Source: Takakia lepidozioides
Taxonomy: Eukaryota; Streptophyta; Takakiopsida; Takakiales; Takakiaceae
NCBI GenBank assembly: GCA_030704615.1
Contig: JAKLZA010000007.1
Span: forward strand, 1 to 45,829
Direction of reading: 5' to 3'
DNA length: 45,829 nt
The notes beneath the pieces were generated by a model. It made no database searches. It was given only the letters and a program-made list of their open reading frames with translations, and was not told the origin of the DNA. Within the stretch, counting starts at the first letter, position 1, and every line of letters begins with the position of its first letter. This document shows positions 11,716 to 22,269 of this stretch, one piece after another. A program made the position numbers and the translations under genes.

Positions 11716-11887
11716 CTAAATCTGTGTAAGACACAAAACAAACACAATCACCCTCTCTTCTCCTCTTTCTAATGAGTTGCCACACATTGTTTCTCTCGCA
11801 GATGCACTCGTACAGAAGTTGAGGACAAGAAAAATGAGTTGTGGGTATGCTTGACTTTGGGGGCATGGTCCTCCAAGCAGCAACCAA

Positions 11888-12504
11888 ATTATCCGGTCAT
11901 CACGCTGTACCAGAGATCAGCAACGAACCAAGAGAATGATAGAATTTGATCCATTCATACTTGGAGGTCTTATTTCAAGTTAATATCTGCCCCAAACGCC
12001 CAAAAAATCAAATCAGCTAGAGGCGAGCCGCCACTTAAGCGGCTGTCCGAATAGAAGTGGCCGCGTGCATTGTAGCCCAAGTGGTAAATGGCATGGCCCC
12101 ACTTGGCTACCAAGTGCCGCCCGTGTGGGCACATAATTCTGGAAACTTCTAAAGTCCAGAACCTTCTACAGGGTCCGCTGGAACACATTCGCCTAGCCGC
12201 TTTTCATTCTAGCGCGGGACGGTAGGGTATAGGAGCACAGTACTACCAGACCAGGAATGTAGCTGAGCGAGGACGAGCGCCAGGAACGTGTAGGGGAGGA
12301 TGGAGGCCATGAAAGCAGAAGCACTTTGACAATCAAGACGTGTACATTCCTATGCGCTATTGGACTTGTAAATCTAGATGTCTATATTGATTGATGGCTG
12401 TCTCTGAATTTTATACACAAAATTAGCTTGCTATCGGATTTGGTTTCGTTCTACTCAGCAACCCATCTGACAAGTTAATAATGTACTAGGGAATGGCGCG
12501 GGGA
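11888..12504. other. Intergenic; candidate promoter side of the ORAI-like gene
   Basis: No coding exon was recognised. The stretch lies upstream of the first coding exon of the minus-strand ORAI-like gene and carries the heat-shock-element-like cluster at 12137-12166. Confidence 0.4.
12137..12166. promoter_or_regulatory. Heat-shock-element-like cluster
   Basis: TTCTGGAAACTTC fits the alternating TTCnnGAAnnTTC three-unit consensus bound by heat-shock factors exactly, and a further GAACCTTC pair follows at 12159-12166. It lies about 0.4 kb upstream of the ORAI-like start codon. No TATA box was tied to it, so its target gene is uncertain. Confidence 0.35.
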
Positions 12505-13480
12505 GCGGCATTACCTTTGCGTGATTGCTAGTTAATAAATCATGTAGTAACCCTGGACTGACGAGCTACAACCAATTACGATGGCTTCAGTTTGAAGATG
12601 CCCTCTTATGTTCCTGCTGCTCTTCTGGTCAGATGGAGACACTGGAACACTGTCTCATCTGCTGTCTCACACCAATGAAAGTCTGGCCCCTTGTCAGGGC
12701 ATTCTACATAGAGTGGGGATACTCAAGACATGTCGGTTATCCACTTGCTACTCAATTACGACATGACATCTAAAAACAGAGCATCTGATTGTCTTAGAAG
12801 CTCCACTCTTTGGCATATTTGGAAGGTTAGATGTGCATGGACCCTATCTGGTACGACCTGCACACTGTCTACCTTGCTGTTGCGAGTTTTCTGGGACTTT
12901 TTGCAGATTGAGGGAAGGAAAGCATGGGCCAAACTGTGTGCAGATGTCCAGAGGCAGCCCCAGCAAGCCGCAGCAATTCATGGGCAATTCGCCAGTACCT
13001 GAGCACGAAACGGTCTTCTCTGCACTAGCGCGTCACCATCCCAATGCACCTGGGCACATCTCCCACCAGTTCGATGGAGAGACCTCCGGTATCCCCAGAG
13101 TTTGATAGAGATGTCAACTGGCGCCACATCAAATCAGCTGCTAGATTGAAATTTCGCTAGATTCCCAAGTTCCATACACTAGCTTCAGTCTAATCGCCTG
13201 TAGCTTGTTCTCTGCTGTTGCTCCAAACGATCTTCTCGTGGTCTTTACGGTTCTTGGCAGTACTGCCTAGGTTTCTCTCTAGCCCCTAGGGGCGGTGATT
13301 CGGACAGGGCTTCGCAACCCTAGGTGCCTCTTTCTGCTCCTATTCAGGAGGTTGGTTCATTCCTCACTGACTTACGGTGTGTGTGCCTCATGGTGTAATC
13401 AGGGGTTTTAAGTTTTTTTCCCCTCAATAAATCTAATCCAAGTCCCTTGTTCACTATAAATAAATAAAAATAAAATAAAA
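12505..13480 (+). pseudogene. LINE remnant with zf-RVT-type domain and A-rich tail
   Basis: Plus-strand frames at 12525-12773 and 12730-13002 carry the zinc-binding region typical of plant LINE reverse transcriptase C-termini (CSCCSSGQMETLEHCLICC, then a W-rich SSTLWHIWKVRCAW stretch), broken by a frameshift near 12760. About 450 bp of 3' UTR-like sequence follows and ends in an A-rich tail (AAATAAATAAAAATAAAAT) at 13453-13490. It is a different LINE family from the 3.5-8 kb element, which lacks such a tail. Confidence 0.7.
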
Positions 13481-13490
13481 TAAAAATTAC

Positions 13491-14004
13491 GATTTGGTTT
13501 TCATGTTTTAAATATTATTTCATTAAAATCAGGACAGCCAGGGCCCAGCACGGATGGTGCAGGGGGAGAGATTGTATAACTGAGGTAAGCTGGCTCGGGG
13601 GTGGCGCACTGACCATGGAGGTGGTGACCTTCACAATTATAGTGGACGACATTGTCTACCCTGATGGCCATTCCGCCGTGGCCTGCCTTGGTGGTGGAGG
13701 TCAATGTGTTAATCTTTTAATATTTGCGTCTTTGCGGAGGAGAGAGCGCTGGGGGTGTATGTAAACTAGAAACAGGCTGGCAGTTGCACCGGCACGAAGC
13801 TCTGGTTTTGTTGGAAGGAGATATGCTGTAGATCTAGATTGTGTTCATGCTTAATTGTTGGAACGTGGTTGGGTCTTTTGCCGTTTCTATGGCCTCTGGG
13901 TTGTTGATCACCAGAGATGGGGCTTGGGCCGCAAAGCTTTGGTTTTCGGATGATGAGAGGTTTATTCCATCTTTTCCTGTCGATTGTGTCTTTGGATCTC
14001 CATA
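13491..14004. other. No recognisable gene
   Basis: Unique sequence between two LINE remnants. Open frames on both strands have no recognisable domain. The right boundary, near 14005, is where similarity to the 3.5-8 kb LINE begins abruptly. Confidence 0.4.
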
Positions 14005-14560
14005 CTTCCCTGAACTTGTTTCCAGTCTGTGACATGGGGGAGGACATCATGGATGACCTTAAGGGTCTACCCACTCTCGGCACTAGACTGAAATTTAAAC
14101 TCAGGGCGGGAAGCCTTCCTTTGAACAGCAAACAGAAGCAGAGAGGAAAGGGAGAGTGCAATTGCCCGTTGAGTGGGCAACCTGAAGACAATATTCATTT
14201 TCTGATTTATTGTCCGGGGTTCCCTCACTAGAGAGACACCCTCTTCAAATCTATCAAGGGAATCGTGCCTGTACCTCTGTTTACCAACTTTGAAAGTCTC
14301 GAGGCTGAGCCAAAAGCTCAGGCCCTTTTGGGGCCTAGTTATTGGGCAAACCACACACAGCAGGGTGATGCTTGTGTAAAGGGATTTGTAGAGGATATCT
14401 GGAAAACCCGGATCAATTGTTTATTCCAAGGTAAGTCTTACTACCGGCGTCAGCCCCTGACCAAGGTAGGTTCTGTCCCTTTGTGTTCCGCTCAAATTGG
14501 GCGCAGGGTCAATGGCCACAAGGCTACGGCAGACAAGGTCTTATGAGTACACTCTTTTGG
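14005..14560 (+). pseudogene. 5'-truncated LINE 3' fragment
   Basis: Plus-strand copy of the LINE C-terminus seen on the minus strand at 3774-4100: SLNLFPVCDMGEDIMDDL, GTRLKFKLRAGSLPLNSKQ and a zinc knuckle with one Cys changed (CPLSGQPEDNIHFLIYCP). A TAG at 14229 interrupts the frame, which then continues through KSIKGIVPVPLFTNFESL to 14546. The 3' end is GTCTTATGAGTACACTC, as in the other copies. Confidence 0.85.
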
Positions 14561-14751
14561 TCTCAATTCAAAGTTCAGTCCCTTTCAGACGACCATCTGG
14601 GTGGCCCTTTCCATCATTTCATACTGATCCGGTATTGCGCCAAGTGTATTTTTCTAAGAAATCACAGCAGCTTAGAAGTATAATGTAGCTGTAGCTGCAT
14701 ACATTCCAGCACATCTTTCTAGCACTATATTTTTGGTTTGTGTATGTTCAG

Positions 14752-16509
14752 GGTTGGGCTAGCGGCTGGAATAGGAGCGGACTTTCCTGCATCTTGTAGG
14801 GCCTGGCTGGAAGATATGGGTATTGACACAGAGGGACTTTTACAATGGCCTTTATCGACACTCAGAGCCTGGCAGGTCAGGTGAGTTAAATGTGCTCATT
14901 CTTGTCCGCAATCTAAATGTCGTTTAGTTGTCTCTCTGTACATCTTCTTTTTGCTTTTGAACCATGCCCTTCAGAAAAATTTAGAGTATTTAGAGGTACA
15001 AGCCCCTCTTGCTTAAGACCGACCTTCTCTGAACACTGCAAAATATGCCCTCAATTTAAAAGCAAGTGGAAAATGAAGGACAACTTGTTCAGCAAGAGAA
15101 AAAGTACCAGAAGTCCAGCACAAATCATCAAATGACATACTAAACATTGACTCTGATTTCTCAGCGAGAGAGGGGTTCTAAGATGGATTACTAATGGTGG
15201 GCTTATGCGGCAGATACTGGAGGAGGATGGGCGACGCACACAGGTTTGGATTCCCCATTCTTCATTTCTTCCAGTCTCATTGAACATGTGTATTTTCTTT
15301 ATGCAAAAATGAAACTTGCAACCTCAACCCACTCATTGAGGTTACACAGATTACAAGCACCTCAAGCAACCAATTATGGGTTTGTTTTAGGCTCTTGTTT
15401 AAATTACTGTCTCTCTCTCTTGCAAATATTAAGAATTATATTTGTCTCGTTTCATGAACAAGCAGGTTTGGAGGGTAGCAGTGGGAGATGAGGTCTGGGA
15501 CATGCTGCGGCCTTCTATAAGTGCACTCCCTGCACCCTACCAGTAAACCTCTAAACACCATTTTCGTGAGCTTCCTCAACCTAGAGAACCCTTGGGTTTG
15601 GGAACTATCCATGACTTGCAATGGATCATTGCCTACTCCCTCTCATTTGAAGCATCATGTCAGGTCGACATGCCAGTCTTTTGATACTGGAGCTTCCATT
15701 GGAGGTGGCGGGCCGCTTTGATGTGCAATAGATATTTCTGGACATGCCAAGCAGCCAAGTTACATCGGATTGGATCCAAAACGTGAAGAGCTATGTTTCA
15801 TCGACAGTATGGATGCAGGATATGTGAGCTATGGTCGTGTATTCAAGGTGTAAATGTATTCTCTCTGATAAAGGTCACTGTAGGATATCCAACAGTCACT
15901 GAGGCCAATCCTCCTGGCAATTGTTGCAGCATGACTATACACCGACAACCCAGCGTAAACTCAACCAATCTTCCTGCAGACAAAAGATTAGGGTAGGACT
16001 TTGGTTTCAAGGATTTGAAGAGGTGATTAATGTCACCATATGTTTTTGTGGGCAAGAGCAGGAAGGCAAAGGCATACCATGCCGCACCCTAGTGGACGCG
16101 ACATAGAGTTCATTCGCAGCCTCAGAAATACTGGTGCTGAGGTTGTGAGCATCGAGTCTACACTCATGCTGAAGACATCGTGACACATCTGAGCTTCAGT
16201 ACAGATTTAACTCTCACCTCATGTTCTGCAACCATTGAGAGAGACACAGAGGGAAAGTAAGTGACCTTGAAAACAGAGGAGGAAGGACAGATACAAAGAC
16301 TTGGAACGTGATATTTTAGTACAGTGGTTAGAACTTGGGCATACCAGATGACCATCATAACACTGAATCCAAAGTGATTAAACTCTCTCACAGGGGGTTG
16401 GTTATTGCAGGCCACATTTTCTCCCCAAATGAGAAGGAGGCTATCTCTTTGGTGGGTCCTGGCCCTCCTTTGGAATTGATAGAACAACTTGCAGAGCTTG
16501 GTGCTGAGG
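14752..16509 (+). CDS. Unrecognised multi-exon gene (partial)
   Basis: A chain of exon-like blocks with good splice sites. 14752-14878 reads VGLAAGIGADFPASCRAWLE and ends CAG|GTCAGG. About 15168-15243 reads RWITNGGLMRQILEEDGRRT. 15466-15541 reads VWRVAVGDEVWDMLRPSIS. 15585-15662 reads EPLGLGTIHDLQWIIAYSLS. About 15765-15847 reads SYIGLDPKREELCFIDSMDA. About 16411-16509 reads GHIFSPNEKEAISLVGPGPP, then LELIEQLAELGAE|GTAAGA. The blocks from about 15168 to 15847 join in phase, which random sequence would rarely allow. I do not recognise the family. A related phrase (RSLRNTGAEVVSIEST) at about 16120-16160 may be part of a repeat with ELIEQLAELGAE. The first and last exons were not found, so it may be a fragment. 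Confidence 0.45.
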
Positions 16510-16795
16510 TAAGAACCCTGGACTTGCTCAGTATTGTTCTACTCGACTCACAAGCACACCCTTGGGACATTCGAAGGGATTATTTGAAGTGACAGGATGT
16601 GAATTAATGTAACATTTTTCATTGATTTTGTTGATGCTTGCATATTGTGGTATTGAGGCGGGGAGCCTTGGGCTGCATTGTGCACAGGCAATCGTTTAAC
16701 CCAACCTATCTTTCTGTGCGAAGTCATTGTTATGCGTACGAGATTGGGCAAATGGAAAATCCTTTCTTGAAATGATATCATGAACTGACTAGGAT

Positions 16796-17400
16796 TTGAT
16801 TATGTCAATTACCAGGACTGATACCAGAGAGACTTGGGATGTGCCGACATTCCACCCTCTGTTTCTCTCGGCTGGGGGCACTCTTTCAGCTAGTTCTTGG
16901 CAGGTACCTTTGACCTCTGTTGCAAAAGAGAAAACGGCCTTCACCTGTAGGATGGGCATGTATCAATTTGAAACAATGTCTTTTGGGCTTTGTAAGGCCA
17001 CGGTTACTTCCAAAGGCTCATGGATGTTGTCTTAGGTAACCTACGATATGAATGTGCGCTTGTTTACATTGATGACATTAATGTTTATTTTACTACCTTT
17101 GAAGTTTACCTATTGGACCTGCAAAGGGTGGTGTGCAGACTTTGAGCTGCACGCCTCAAGGTTAAAAAACTAAAAAGTGTGACTTTTGCATGGAGCAACT
17201 GCACTTTCTTGGCCATCTACTCTCTGTTGATGGCATTAGTCCCGACCTCAACAAAATCAAAGCTGTTTGGGAGTATTATATCCCCAAAGACATTAAACAA
17301 TGTGTCAAAGCTTTTATGGGCTTAGGTTCTTACTATCGACGTTTCATCTTTCAGTTTGTTAAGATGCTAGCTGCTCTGTCATGCGCATACATATCGCTAC
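16796..17400 (+). pseudogene. Ty3/Gypsy reverse transcriptase fragment
   Basis: Degraded RT core on the plus strand. KTAFTCRMGMYQFETMSFGL is the motif-B region with the usual FGL. CALVYIDDINVYFTTFE is the catalytic YIDD region. MEQLHFLGHLLSVDGISPD with FMGLGSYYRRFIFQF is the thumb and connection leading to RNase H. At least two frameshifts separate these parts, and no protease, integrase or LTR could be attached. Its polarity matches the LTR element downstream, but the two are not contiguous. Confidence 0.85.
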
Positions 17401-17429
17401 ACAACTACATCGTTGTCCAAAAACCACAC

Positions 17430-17560
17430 AACACATGTGCACGCCACAACTAGTATACCACTAGTCCAACCACTAGTCCAACCACTAGGCTACAACTAGT
17501 CGGTCACTAGGCTGCCACTATGCTGCCCACTATGGCAGACACTAGTCCACACAAATTGCC
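17430..17560. repeat. ACTAG-rich short repeats
   Basis: A run of near repeats of CCACTAGTCCAAC and variants (ACTAGGCTAC, ACTAGTCGGTC, ACTAGGCTGCC) just left of the first candidate LTR; origin unknown. Confidence 0.6.
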
Positions 17561-17599
17561 CCCCTAGCTGGTGCTTAGGTCCCTCTAGGTCCATGTAGC

Positions 17600-18355
17600 C
17601 ACAAGATGTGATAGTGACCATAGCCTCACTGTCGCGGCCCTTTGCCTTGAGGGCAGGGGGTCGGGACACATGAGGGGCTGCCCCTGTGGTGGGGGCAGCG
17701 GCAGCGATAGGTATGGGGGGCTGAAGCATCCTTGAGTGCCCAAGGCACTCAAGGAAGCAGAGGCGCTCACTAGGTGGAGCCCCGAACACCGGGTTGCGGT
17801 GGGGGTGGCTCCACAAGGGGTGGTGGTAGCTTAGCGGGACTTAGTGGGGGTGGCATAGGACTCACCATGGGGGCGGAGACCTCGTGGTGGGAGTCGTGGG
17901 GAGTCTTGGGACTCATCACGGTCCATAGGGGCCGTGGTGAGTGGGCCAAGACTCACCGCGACTCATCACCGGGAGTCGAGGGTTTTCGTGGTGGTTCGCC
18001 ATAAAATGGCATGGCTGGTTGTGAAACCCCCGCGGACAGCTACAGAAGTATATATAGGGAGTAGTAACCCCGAGAACGGTGCAAGCCCGTTGGTGACCAA
18101 AAACTAGTGAGTAAACGAGCGAGCCGGAAAGCGACCAAACAGTGGGGAGTTGTTCCGGACTGCCAACTACCAAAGGGAATTCCCACTGGGCCGAAAGCGG
18201 TGGAGGGTTCTTTGGGAGAGCGAAGGGGGACCGATATGTCCCGGTGAGCAGCCGAAGCTCCAAGTTGGCCCGGCGGCCAGGTTGGGAGTCAGGCGCGCGC
18301 ATCAAAGCGAGTATCTATGACTTGAAGGGGAGTTTACTGAGTGAGGTGCGCGACA
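17600..18355 (+). mobile_element. Candidate 5' LTR of a Gypsy-type element
   Basis: The right end is well defined: CA at 18354-18355, two spacer bases, then the primer-binding site. The left end is a guess (a TG near 17607). The sequence is GC-rich with a TATATATAGG stretch near 18051, a possible promoter. No second copy lies in the window, so the 3' half of the element is missing or lies outside. Confidence 0.5.
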
Positions 18356-18357
18356 CT

Positions 18358-18369
18358 TGGTATCAGAGC
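18358..18369 (+). other. LTR primer-binding site, initiator-Met tRNA type
   Basis: TGGTATCAGAGC matches the complement of the 3' end of plant initiator methionine tRNA, the usual primer for minus-strand DNA synthesis in many plant LTR retrotransposons. It starts two bases after the candidate LTR end and 54 bases before the Gag ATG. Confidence 0.85.
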
Positions 18370-18411
18370 TTAGAGTTCAGTACGCGATCGTCCTTGGGGA
18401 TTGGCCTCATC

Positions 18412-19591
18412 ATGGGGTCGGGCAAGCCAAAGCGAAAGCGGAACGGCCCAAAAGATGATGATCCCGGTGAGCCCGATGGGAGCGACGTGTCACCGAGGCG
18501 GCCGTTTGAGGAAGCGATGCACGTTTCCGAAAACGAGGCCGCTCAAGAGCGGGAGGAATCCGAGGAGTCGGAGTCTGAGGAATCCCTGAGAGCTCTAACC
18601 GACCAACAGATGTCTCCCATGCCGACAGCCTTTTAGGAAGGGTTGTTGGCGCAGTTTGGCGAGACGCTGAAAGACGTGTTGAAGGTGGCTAATGCCACTT
18701 CCACTAAGGCAAAGTTTAAAGTGAAGCCTAAGGAACCCGGCACCTTCGAGGGCGTCCGAAACCGGAAGGCACTCAACACCTGGCTCCTGGAGCTAGAGCA
18801 GTACTTCCGGGCGGCCAAGTTGAGTGACGAGGATCGGAGGGGCTATGCTCAACAATGGTGGTAGAAACGCCTTCACGACCAAGGTCCAAGCCCGGAAACC
18901 TTGAACTGGAGTGGGTTCAAGGAATTGATGAAGAGACAGTTTGTGCCCCTCAACGCGTCCTGGCTTGCCCGGGACAAGATGAGGAATTTGAAGCAAACAG
19001 ATGACATTCGGGGATATGTCCAGGCTTTCAATGTGCTTTTGCTCGAAGTCGCAAACATGGCAGAACCGGAAATGGTCTTCAACTTTGTGGCGGGGCTGGC
19101 CCCATGGGCCAGGCGGAAGTTGGAGGAGAAGCCACCTAAGACTTTGAACAAGGCAATTGAGAGGGTTGAATGTTTCTCGGATGTCCCTAGGGGTGAAAGA
19201 CAAGGCCGTACGGAGCTGAACCACAAGAAGACCCGGCGGGAAGGTGACTCCTTCCGACCAGAAAAGAAGTGGGATAGGCCACGCGGTGACAATGGCACGT
19301 GGAAATCGAAGGGAGGGCCTTCACACGTCAAGGCGGTACCCGGTGCTTCGAAAGGAAAAGCGGGTGGAGCGGCTTATGGCGGACAGAAGACCACCTTTGA
19401 TGGAGTGTGTTTCAATTGCGGGGAGCCCGGGCACATGGCCAAGAAGTGCACGAAACCTCGACAATTGAACATGACTCGGGCAACCACAGAACTGTCGGAA
19501 GATACCATCAGTCGCTTGGTGGAAGCGGTGGTCGCCAGGACTTGCAAGGTAGGCAACTATTCTTGTGAGTTGTATCAGGAAACTGGCGCAC
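18412..19591 (+). pseudogene. Gypsy-type Gag with two TAG stops
   Basis: One frame from ATG 18412 reads a basic and then acidic N-terminus. TAG stops lie at 18634 and 18862. The gag core follows (FKELMKRQFVPLN, LKQTDDIRGYVQAFNVLL), then a basic linker and a CCHC zinc knuckle (CFNCGEPGHMAKKC) of the CX2CX4HX4C type that packages element RNA. All parts are in the same frame, so the two stops are point changes, not shifts. The frame is cut at about 19591, where another LTR begins with TGTTAG; no protease or RT follows. Confidence 0.85.
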
Positions 19592-20370
19592 TGTTAGAGG
19601 GTTGTCTGGGACTTAGCCACATTTACAGGGGATCTGTGGGGTACCCTTAAATTTTCCAGTCACATCCAGTCACAGCCAGTCACAGTCGTCACAGCCACAC
19701 AGCCATACACAGCCCGTCACAGTTTCACACAGCCAGTCACAGCTTGACACAGTTGTCACAATCATAGGGAACGCTTATCATGACAGGGAATGACTGTGGG
19801 GAACAACATCTGCGAAGGGAACATGTAGTTCACGGATGAAGCTGAGGGAAGCGGTTAGAACAGCTGATAAGAGATAAAATCAGGAGCGGGGACGGGAGAG
19901 GGGGACTTCTTGGATCACTTCTTGGGGGATCATTTCTGGGAAGTGAGAGGGCGGATAGAGGGGAGCTTGGGAGTACAAGGAGGATGTTACCACAGCAGAA
20001 GGGAGGAGGAGACAATTGCGACTTAGTTAGTATAAGCTGGAGAATTACATAGAGAGGTAGATTAGAGAAACTGTGGCATCAATATGTATCTGATTCTTAT
20101 TAATCTAATTCTTATCCGATACAAGCACACTGTGTAGAGAGACCTGAGAGAAGCTGTGCATGAATGGAATCAGGGGATCAAAGGAGCAACCATGAACTGA
20201 GAATATGAAACCAATAAGGAATATAAATTGGAAACCCAACCATGATTCACTAGCTGCACGTCATGTCTGATTGTTCCACGCGGGTTGAATGATTAGAGAT
20301 ATCCAACTCTTCTATCTTGGAGTTTCCCCCTCGGATAGCGAAGGGATGGGTGAGTAAAAGCCGCGCGACA
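19592..20370 (+). mobile_element. Candidate 5' LTR of a second LTR retrotransposon
   Basis: Bounded by TG (TGTTAGAGG at 19592) and CA (20369-20370), the usual LTR ends, with a primer-binding-site-like word immediately after. About 779 bp. It interrupts the Gag frame of the upstream element, so it is the younger insertion. No partner LTR is in the window. Confidence 0.55.
19655..19770 (+). repeat. CAGTCACAGC-type simple repeat inside the LTR
   Basis: Irregular tandem repeats of CCAGTCACAG and CACACAGCC variants near the left end of the candidate LTR. Confidence 0.75.
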
Positions 20371-20372
20371 TT

Positions 20373-20390
20373 TGGCGACCATACTGGGGA
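20373..20390 (+). other. Candidate primer-binding site
   Basis: TGGCGACCATACTGGGGA starts two bases after the candidate LTR end. It resembles the TGGCGCC...GGGGA primer sites of plant Athila/Tat-type elements but not exactly, so the tRNA primer is not identified. Confidence 0.5.
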
Positions 20391-21756
20391 ACTGAGTCAT
20401 GAACAACCAGATGTGACAGGCATCTGGTGGGATCATGGTGGATGGAGAATTAAAAAATTTGATGTGAATCAAATTCCCTGTGGAACAAAGAATGAAAGAT
20501 TGTCTAAACAATTCTTTCAGAGGTTCTTGGAATTGCCAGACGGTTGTAAAGAAAATATTCTGAAGAGAGTGCATGATGCTGACCCGGAATGGGGTCTGGA
20601 GAAATGAGTGATACAGATTTATCAGGTAGCCTGTAGAGGAAGAGCACGTTGGTTAACCACACTAGTTTATGTGATAGCCTTGCTATCCATTAACAGAGTG
20701 GAGTTTGAAAGCTGGGAGGAAAGAAAAGTGAATGTTTACACTCATATGCATGAGGAGCTTGTACTGGTAAAGAATTGGATTCCAAAGGATATTTTGTGGA
20801 TCAAGCTCACACCAAGAACAGCTTTTCAGACTTGTTTACCATATGGGTATATGGTAACAGAGACCTCCAGTATGGCCAGAGGTACATTGAAGCTTGAAAG
20901 AAACCCAGGCATATACGAGAGATACTACAGAAGAGAGTTTTGGTCATTGCCACACTAAAGAAATGAAAGACATGGGACATGAGTGATGAAAGAGAAGCTA
21001 GACTCCAAAGATATTCAGCAAAAAGAGAAATTTATCTGAAAGCTAATTATCCATACCTTTGGGAGAGAAGAATAGACATTGGGGAATCATCTGGACCTCT
21101 CACACCATTGAGATCAGGGAGTACAACACCCATATCGGAAGAGCTAGAGTTGGATACTACACCTTCTTTTTCGTTGCAAGAAAGATTAAGGGATTTGGCA
21201 GAGGAAGAAGATCCAACACGAGGTGGAAGATTGGAGGTACATCCCTGGGTAAAAGACTTGACAGAAATCTTTGATAAGAGTTGGCATGGAACACCAAGAG
21301 CAGGAACTCCAGGTTCTGAAACTGAAGATGAGGTGGAAGAGCCAACAGAGAGTTCAAACTCTCCAACACTATTACAAAACAATTACATGAGTGAAGAAGA
21401 AGAGCCCAAGGGCAGAACTTGGAAGATGAAAACAGAGAGAGGAAATTGGAAGATGAGGGATATGAAGAAGTAGACCCAGCAGCTGAGGTTGAGACTACAA
21501 CCAGGACATCCCAACCCGTTGGACCTGGATCAAGTGGAGCACTTGGATCACAGGCCAACGAAGGTGTCGGCTCAGAGGGATCAGGCGGAAGACCTGGATC
21601 TGGCTCTGGGGGGACAGGGAGTGTGGAAAGTAGTGCAACTGAGGCTGGGAATACTGTGAGTATAGTAAGGCCAGGAGCAGGAAGTGCTCAAGGGCCAGTA
21701 CTTGGTGGAAGAACCACCACAACTACTACAAGTCCTCAAGGACCAGCATCGGCCAA
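20391..21756 (+). pseudogene. Gag-like region of the second LTR element, broken
   Basis: Plus-strand frames in order: 20317-20607 and 20608-20958 are one frame split by a TGA at 20605. 20979-21473 is a second ORF (MSDEREARLQRYSAKREIYL, then acidic and Pro/Thr-rich). 21419-21790 continues the acidic and Gly/Ser-rich tail after a frameshift near 21415. No zinc knuckle, protease or RT is visible. Position directly behind an LTR and primer site suggests structural (Gag-type) proteins, but the family is not recognised. The region stops abruptly where the methyltransferase-bearing element begins. Confidence 0.4.
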
Positions 21757-21783
21757 GGGGGGGTGCTATTCCGTGAGCCTGGA

Positions 21784-21905
21784 GGCGTGAGCCTGTGAGC
21801 CCAGGAAAGCGTGAGCCCAGCACAGGCTCACGCCACGTCAGCATGCAAACAGTGCCTATTTCCGCGGATGTCACCTATTTCCGAGTGGTGTCACCTATTT
21901 CCGCG
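21784..21905. repeat. Subterminal hairpin and CCTATTTCCG motifs
   Basis: GGCGTGAGCCTGTG (from about 21786) and its exact complement CACAGGCTCACGCC (to about 21833) form a 14-bp stem with a loop of about 20 nt. CCTATTTCCG follows three times at about 21857-21902. The reverse complement CGGAAATAGG occurs twice at 23539-23570 in the corresponding place beside copy 1. Confidence 0.75.
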
Positions 21906-22269
21906 GGTTGATGTGGGGAGAATTGAGAATGCCTGAACAGTCTTTGATGAGGTGGACTTCACCGTGATGGATTCACCAACCATTCTTCTAGCAGGAATGG
22001 TTTGGGGACGTACTAGCAAATGATGCGAGAATGATGTAAACGAACCAAAGCGGTTTGTTTGTTTTTGCAATGTACTCAAGTTTGTGAGGTCCACAAAACA
22101 ACAAATATATTGAAGGAACAATCCGGGCAGTCCATGCAACCCCCATCTCCAACAATAGTTTGGAACCATGAATGTGAATTCCACGCACACATTGCAAACA
22201 GGACAATAAGGACACACAACCATCCCATTTCAAATTTGTCCCAGAATTAAACCAAAAGAAGACTTCATT

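Noticed and set aside
16796-19591. Treating the Ty3 RT fragment and the downstream LTR-Gag as one element
   Set aside because: RT lies upstream of the LTR and Gag, the opposite of element order, and unrelated ACTAG repeats separate them.
21719-21756. Frame running through the methyltransferase element boundary as a fusion protein with the LTR-element ORF
   Set aside because: The extra residues come from element terminal sequence and stop within a few codons; no sign of selection.
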